Of a DNA stretch of 16,973 bases, positions 13,875-16,973 are shown in pieces. The DNA comes from an uncultured Clostridia bacterium (lineage in GTDB: Bacteria > Bacillota > Clostridia > Christensenellales > UBA1242). Location of the stretch: contig CALBKX010000017.1 in assembly GCA_937895935.1 (NCBI GenBank), positions 1-16,973 of the forward strand. Reading direction: 5' to 3'. Position 1 is the first letter of the stretch; every line of letters starts with the position of its first letter. Both the position numbers and the translations under genes were made by a program. The notes under the pieces are model-generated. The model saw nothing but the letters and a program-made list of their open reading frames with translations. It made no database searches and was not told the DNA's origin.

Positions 13875-15197
13875 TTACACCTCTTTATTATCAATAATTT
13901 TTACAATGCTTGCAATTTTATTTGCGCTTATAGTTGATTTATCCTCTTGCTTTGCTTCAACCATTATCCTTATTTTATTTTCCGTGCCTGAAACTCTCAC
14001 CATAATTCTAGAGTCTTTTCCTAAAGTTTTTTCTTCATTGTTTATTACTTCGGATAATTTCTCGCTGTTTATCACACGCATTTTATCACTTACAACACAA
14101 TCAATATTGCATTGTGGATAAAGAGTTACTTTTGAAAGAAAACTAAGAGGTTTTTTCAAACTCACAACCATTTCAGATAGTTTTATCGCCGTCAAAATTC
14201 CATCACCAGTTGTTGTGAAATCTCTTAAAATTATATGCCCAGACTTTTCTCCACCAAGATTTAAATTATCATTTTCTATTTTTTCTAAAACATATTTGTC
14301 GCCTATATCTGTCCTTTCTAGTTTTATGCCAAGTCTATTTAATTCGTGTTCTATTCCCATATTTGTATGGCGAGTTCCCACAACGGTATTTTTTGTTAGG
14401 TTTTGATTATTTTTTAAGTACTTTGCTAACATAAATATAATGATATCGCCGTCTATCAAATTTCCATTTTCATCACAAGCAATGATTCTGTCAGAATCGC
14501 CATCAAAAGCAAATCCAAAATTTGCATTGTTTTTTAACACTGAGTTGATAAGATTCTCAGGGTGAAGTGAGCCACATCTGTTGTTTATATTTTTGCCATC
14601 ATTTTTACAACTTGTTTTAATCACTGTTGCACCTAAGCGTGAGAATATTTTAGGTGCTATTTTATAACTGGCACCATTGCTAGCATCTATAACAATTTTT
14701 AAACCCGCAAGGGAAGTGGTGCAGCAGGACAGCAAATGGTTTTCATAAAGTTTTGTTAATTTAAAGTTTTGTTTATATGTTCCAATTCGTGCGGAAGAAA
14801 TTGTGAAAGTATGTACAAATCTGCGTTCTAATGCATTCTCTCTTGTATCTCCAAGTTTAAACCCATTTTCGTCAAAAATTTTTATGCCGTTATACTCTGC
14901 TGTGTTATGCGAAGCACTAATAACCACACCAAAATCCGCTCCTAAAACTTTTGTTAAATAGGCAATACCAGCGGTTGGGCATACACCAATATCAATTATG
15001 TTTGCTCCCGCACACATAGCACCTCCAGAAAAAGCGGTACACAGCATATTTCCTGTAATTCTAGTGTCTTGACCAATTACAATACTGGGCTTGTCTAAAC
15101 TCGACCCAAGTGCGTTTCCACATTTGTATGCTAAATCAAAGGTCAACTCATTGTTTACTTTGCCTCTAATACCGTCTGTGCCAAAAAATATACCCAT
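13875..15197 (-). CDS. glmM: Phosphoglucosamine mutase
   Basis: Interconverts glucosamine-6-phosphate and glucosamine-1-phosphate. The 440-residue protein begins MGIFFGTDGIRG, the family's standard start, with AAGGAG just upstream. The frame continues 38 codons further, but those are the antisense-free overlap with the preceding gene's end and match no family. Key sites: the phosphoserine loop VISASHNTAEYNG (catalytic Ser96), the magnesium loop FAFDGDSDR, the sugar-binding GGEKSGHI and the C-terminal phosphate-binding RVSGTENKIRIMVE. Its ATG overlaps the TAA of the acetyltransferase gene by one base (TAATG), and its own stop is one base from the glmS ATG. All three should be translated together. 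Confidence 0.96.
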   Translation of the reverse strand: MGIFFGTDGIRGKVNNELTFDLAYKCGNALGSSLDKPSIVIGQDTRITGNMLCTAFSGGAMCAGANIIDIGVCPTAGIAYLTKVLGADFGVVISASHNTAEYNGIKIFDENGFKLGDTRENALERRFVHTFTISSARIGTYKQNFKLTKLYENHLLSCCTTSLAGLKIVIDASNGASYKIAPKIFSRLGATVIKTSCKNDGKNINNRCGSLHPENLINSVLKNNANFGFAFDGDSDRIIACDENGNLIDGDIIIFMLAKYLKNNQNLTKNTVVGTRHTNMGIEHELNRLGIKLERTDIGDKYVLEKIENDNLNLGGEKSGHIILRDFTTTGDGILTAIKLSEMVVSLKKPLSFLSKVTLYPQCNIDCVVSDKMRVINSEKLSEVINNEEKTLGKDSRIMVRVSGTENKIRIMVEAKQEDKSTISANKIASIVKIIDNKEV

Positions 15198-15847
15198 TAT
15201 TTGTTCTCCTTTAAATATTTTTTTGCTCTTTGTGGCTTTATGGTTTCTTTTACTCTTCCAATAACAAAATCGTACTCGTTTGTATTTTGTGTAAGGGTAG
15301 TTCCTGCACAAATATATGTGTTATCATTAATATTTAAAGGAGCAATTAAGTTTACATTGCTTCCTATAAAACAATTATTTCCAACTATGGTTTGATTTTT
15401 TTCTTTCCCGTTGTAATTGACAAAAATTGCTCCACAACCGATGTTGCAATTTTGCCCAATAATGCTATCACCAATATATGCCAAATGGCTTGCTTTTGTT
15501 GTTTGTTTTAAAGTTGAGTTTTTAACTTCAACAAAATTACCTATTTTGCAATTATCACCAATTTTGGAGTTTGGTCGAATTCTGCTAAATGGTCCAATCT
15601 TTACGTTTTTTCCTATTTCACTTTGTTCTAAAAAACTATACTCAATTTCAGTATTTTCTAAAATTATGCAATCACTTATGTAATTATTTGCCTTAATGGT
15701 TGTATTGTCTGATATATGCGTTTTACCCTTTATTATGTTATTAGGATAAATTGTAACGTTTTTTCCAAAAGTAACAGTTTTGTCAATTTGACAAGATTTA
15801 TAATTAATAAAATTAACGTCTTTTGTAAAAGCGTTTTTATTTGTCAT
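15197..15847 (-). CDS. Stand-alone glucosamine-1-phosphate acetyltransferase (C-terminal half of GlmU)
   Basis: The 216 residues match only the left-handed beta-helix acetyltransferase half of GlmU, with hexapeptide repeats from about residue 22 to 188. Compared from memory with E. coli GlmU (456 residues), the active-site residues fall at a constant offset of 242: Arg91, Lys109, His121, Tyr124, Asn135 and Lys150 correspond to Arg333, Lys351, His363, Tyr366, Asn377 and Lys392. Motifs are IGPFSRIRPNSKIG, IGNFVEVKNS, KASHLAYIGD and VNYNGKEKNQTIVG. It should make GlcNAc-1-phosphate from acetyl-CoA. The N-terminal uridyltransferase (LxxGxGTRM motif) is missing, and nothing resembling it lies upstream. 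TAGGAG precedes the ATG, so this looks like a true gene, not a fragment. It is first in the operon with glmM and glmS. Confidence 0.9.
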   Translation of the reverse strand: MTNKNAFTKDVNFINYKSCQIDKTVTFGKNVTIYPNNIIKGKTHISDNTTIKANNYISDCIILENTEIEYSFLEQSEIGKNVKIGPFSRIRPNSKIGDNCKIGNFVEVKNSTLKQTTKASHLAYIGDSIIGQNCNIGCGAIFVNYNGKEKNQTIVGNNCFIGSNVNLIAPLNINDNTYICAGTTLTQNTNEYDFVIGRVKETIKPQRAKKYLKENK

Positions 15848-15878
15848 TATAACTCCTAATCTTCTAGTACAATATATT

Positions 15879-15932
15879 AAAAAAAAATAATTGTTGACAC
15901 AAAATAATTAGTTAATTTGTCAACAATTATTT
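15879..15932 (-). terminator. Terminator-like hairpin in front of the glm operon, possible attenuator
   Basis: Arms 15885-15899 and 15918-15932 are perfect 15-bp reverse complements containing TTGTTGACA. On the minus strand the hairpin is followed by nine T residues (complement of 15879-15887), and the acetyltransferase ATG lies 31 nt further on. It either ends the upstream methyltransferase transcript or acts as a leader terminator in the glm mRNA. Confidence 0.75.
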
Positions 15933-16026
15933 ATTAAATTAAGTTATTATTGAAATAGTTTACATTGAAATATTGTTTTATCAACATCTAAAAATTTGAA
16001 TCTGTTTTAAATTTCAACGAATTTCT

Positions 16027-16054
16027 ATCATACAATTAATCAAAACTCTTTCAA
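16027..16054 (-). promoter_or_regulatory. Possible promoter of the glm operon, upstream of the hairpin
   Basis: Reading the minus strand, TTGAAA (complement of 16049-16054) and TATGAT (complement of 16027-16032) are 16 bp apart. A transcript would begin near 16020 and pass through the hairpin before reaching the first gene. A poorer option is a promoter inside the hairpin with TATATT just after the T run. The stretch 15933-16077 holds no other recognisable feature. Confidence 0.45.
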
Positions 16055-16077
16055 TTTTAATCCAACAAAGGCAGTAT

Positions 16078-16848
16078 CTATTTTGTAACTTTCAAAACAT
16101 CAACAATATGAGAACTTGCACCAAGTAAATCTTGCCTAGTGGAATTTTTTAAAACGTAGTTTTTATAGTATTCAAAATCTTTTTCCGATAGTTTATTTAT
16201 ATATGGTCTTATATAATCAGTTGGCCCATCTGGAGAAAAAACTATATCTCTAGTTAGTTTTGCTAAATTGTTGTATGAATTTATTTCACTTAGTCTAACA
16301 TAACTATATAAATCTTTTTCGTTTGTAATTATATTGTAATTTGCATCAATTTTTCCTTCTTGTAGACATCTATCAATATTATTATCCATTATTCCATAGC
16401 GTAAAAAGGCATAATCAGCAAGTAAATATGCAACAAAAATATAACCACCATTTTTTGTTATTCTTTTAGCTTCAGTTAAGGCTCTAATTTTGTCTTCTTT
16501 ATTAAATAAGTGATACATAGGACCTAAAAGAAGAGTAATATCAAATGAGTCGTTTTGCAATTTTTTTAACTTTAAAGCATTTCCTTGAAAACAATTAATT
16601 AAAGGATTTTTTTGCTTAATTGTACTTAAATTTTTTTTAACTAATTCAACCGCGGTTACATCGTAGCCTAAATCAAAAAGTTCCAAACTATATCTGCCTG
16701 TTCCTGCGCCAATATCAGCAATTTTATAGCCCTTTGATAAATATTTTTTTATATAGTCTAAAGTTACAAAAAATTCAACTTGTCCGTGTCTTGATAAAAG
16801 TCGTTTGTCTTCATTAAATTTATTATAATATTTTTCAATTTCATTCAT
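16078..16848 (-). CDS. Class I SAM-dependent methyltransferase, substrate unknown
   Basis: The 256-residue protein has a Rossmann-type methyltransferase core. Motif I is KIADIGAGTGRYSLEL (about 42-57), the acidic residue after strand 2 is in VTAVEL, a motif-II-like strand lies in FDITLLLGPMYHLF, and RITKNGGYIFVAYL forms strand 5. The C-terminal part (about 150-256) is not a domain I can name. Similar stand-alone enzymes are common in Firmicutes and act on small molecules, but nothing here fixes the substrate. It is separated from the glm operon by 230 nt and divergent from a gene off the right edge. No Shine-Dalgarno precedes the ATG; a -10 element sits 6 nt upstream, so the message may be leaderless. 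Confidence 0.82.
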   Translation of the reverse strand: MNEIEKYYNKFNEDKRLLSRHGQVEFFVTLDYIKKYLSKGYKIADIGAGTGRYSLELFDLGYDVTAVELVKKNLSTIKQKNPLINCFQGNALKLKKLQNDSFDITLLLGPMYHLFNKEDKIRALTEAKRITKNGGYIFVAYLLADYAFLRYGIMDNNIDRCLQEGKIDANYNIITNEKDLYSYVRLSEINSYNNLAKLTRDIVFSPDGPTDYIRPYINKLSEKDFEYYKNYVLKNSTRQDLLGASSHIVDVLKVTK

Positions 16849-16854
16849 ACAAAA

Positions 16855-16883
16855 ATCTTAACATATTTTTATTTTTTTTGCAA
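16855..16883 (-). promoter_or_regulatory. Promoter of the methyltransferase gene, possibly leaderless
   Basis: On the minus strand TTGCAA (16878-16883), a 17-bp spacer ending TGT, then TAAGAT (complement of 16855-16860): an extended -10 promoter. Its start would fall at or beside the ATG at 16848. A second -10 option, TATAAT (complement of 16883-16888), lacks a -35 and would give a leader of about 28 nt. Confidence 0.5.
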
Positions 16884-16935
16884 TTATAACCTTTAAAACT
16901 TGTTTGTGCTTTTTAAACTTTTTTCTTGCAAAAAT

Positions 16936-16965
16936 TTGACTTTAAATTGTTTAAAGGCTTATAAT
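16936..16965 (+). promoter_or_regulatory. Strong outward promoter at the right edge
   Basis: TTGACT (16936-16941) and a perfect TATAAT (16960-16965) are 18 bp apart. It points out of the window, divergent from the methyltransferase, so a plus-strand gene probably begins shortly after base 16973. Confidence 0.75.
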
Positions 16966-16973
16966 TTTACAAA

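Noticed and set aside
13874..13894. Seven-codon extension of glmS
   Set aside because: It would hide the catalytic Cys2 that must become N-terminal.
15198..15311. 38-codon N-terminal extension of glmM
   Set aside because: It overlaps the acetyltransferase coding region in another frame. GlmM proteins begin at the MGxxFGTDGIRG motif, and AAGGAG fits the later start.
15848..16077. glmS ribozyme or a decayed GlmU uridyltransferase remnant upstream of the acetyltransferase gene
   Set aside because: Neither the ribozyme core nor any nucleotidyltransferase motif could be found in any frame.

Overview
The window is AT-rich bacterial chromosome (roughly 30% G+C by eye) from a low-G+C Gram-positive lineage, most likely an uncultured member of the Clostridia (Bacillota). 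The evidence is a PdaB-type polysaccharide deacetylase, a clostridial-type tandem-OB single-stranded DNA-binding protein, a ylxM-ffh-rpsP-khpA run, and many sigma-A-type promoters and U-tailed intrinsic terminators. I see no phage, transposon, CRISPR array, tRNA or rRNA.

Layout. (1) 1-2887 is a small accessory-looking stretch. It holds a tandem helix-turn-helix protein with a clear promoter, a secreted deacetylase overlapping a two-OB-fold SSB, and two tiny divergent Cro/CI-type regulators separated by a perfect 18-bp palindrome. (2) 2889-7945 is translation and cofactor housekeeping: argS, lepA, then hemW behind a leader of about 150 nt that can fold. (3) 7981-10321 is the ylxM-ffh-rpsP-khpA operon. 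Its promoter is embedded in the terminator of hemW. (4) 10322-10668 has no gene. It contains two intrinsic terminators framing a candidate small RNA with its own promoter, then a promoter for pyk. (5) 10669-12075 is pyruvate kinase, converging on the next operon with a 4-nt gap. (6) 15847 down to 12080 (minus strand) is an amino-sugar operon: a stand-alone acetyltransferase half of GlmU, then glmM, then glmS, coupled by a 1-nt overlap and a 1-nt gap. (7) 16078-16848 (minus) is a SAM-dependent methyltransferase. A strong divergent promoter leaves the right edge of the window.

How the genes work together. The glm operon makes peptidoglycan precursor: GlmS makes glucosamine-6-P, GlmM converts it to glucosamine-1-P, and the GlmU half acetylates it to GlcNAc-1-P. 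The uridyltransferase step to UDP-GlcNAc is not encoded here. Ffh, YlxM, bS16, KhpA, ArgS and LepA serve protein export and translation. Two conserved neighbourhoods are cut short: lepA-hemW is not followed by hrcA-grpE-dnaK, and rpsP-khpA is not followed by rimM-trmD-rplS.

Most worth a second look are the split GlmU with a terminator-bearing leader, the khpA-pyk small-RNA candidate, the hemW leader, and the palindrome between the small regulators. I did not find a clearly new multi-gene system.
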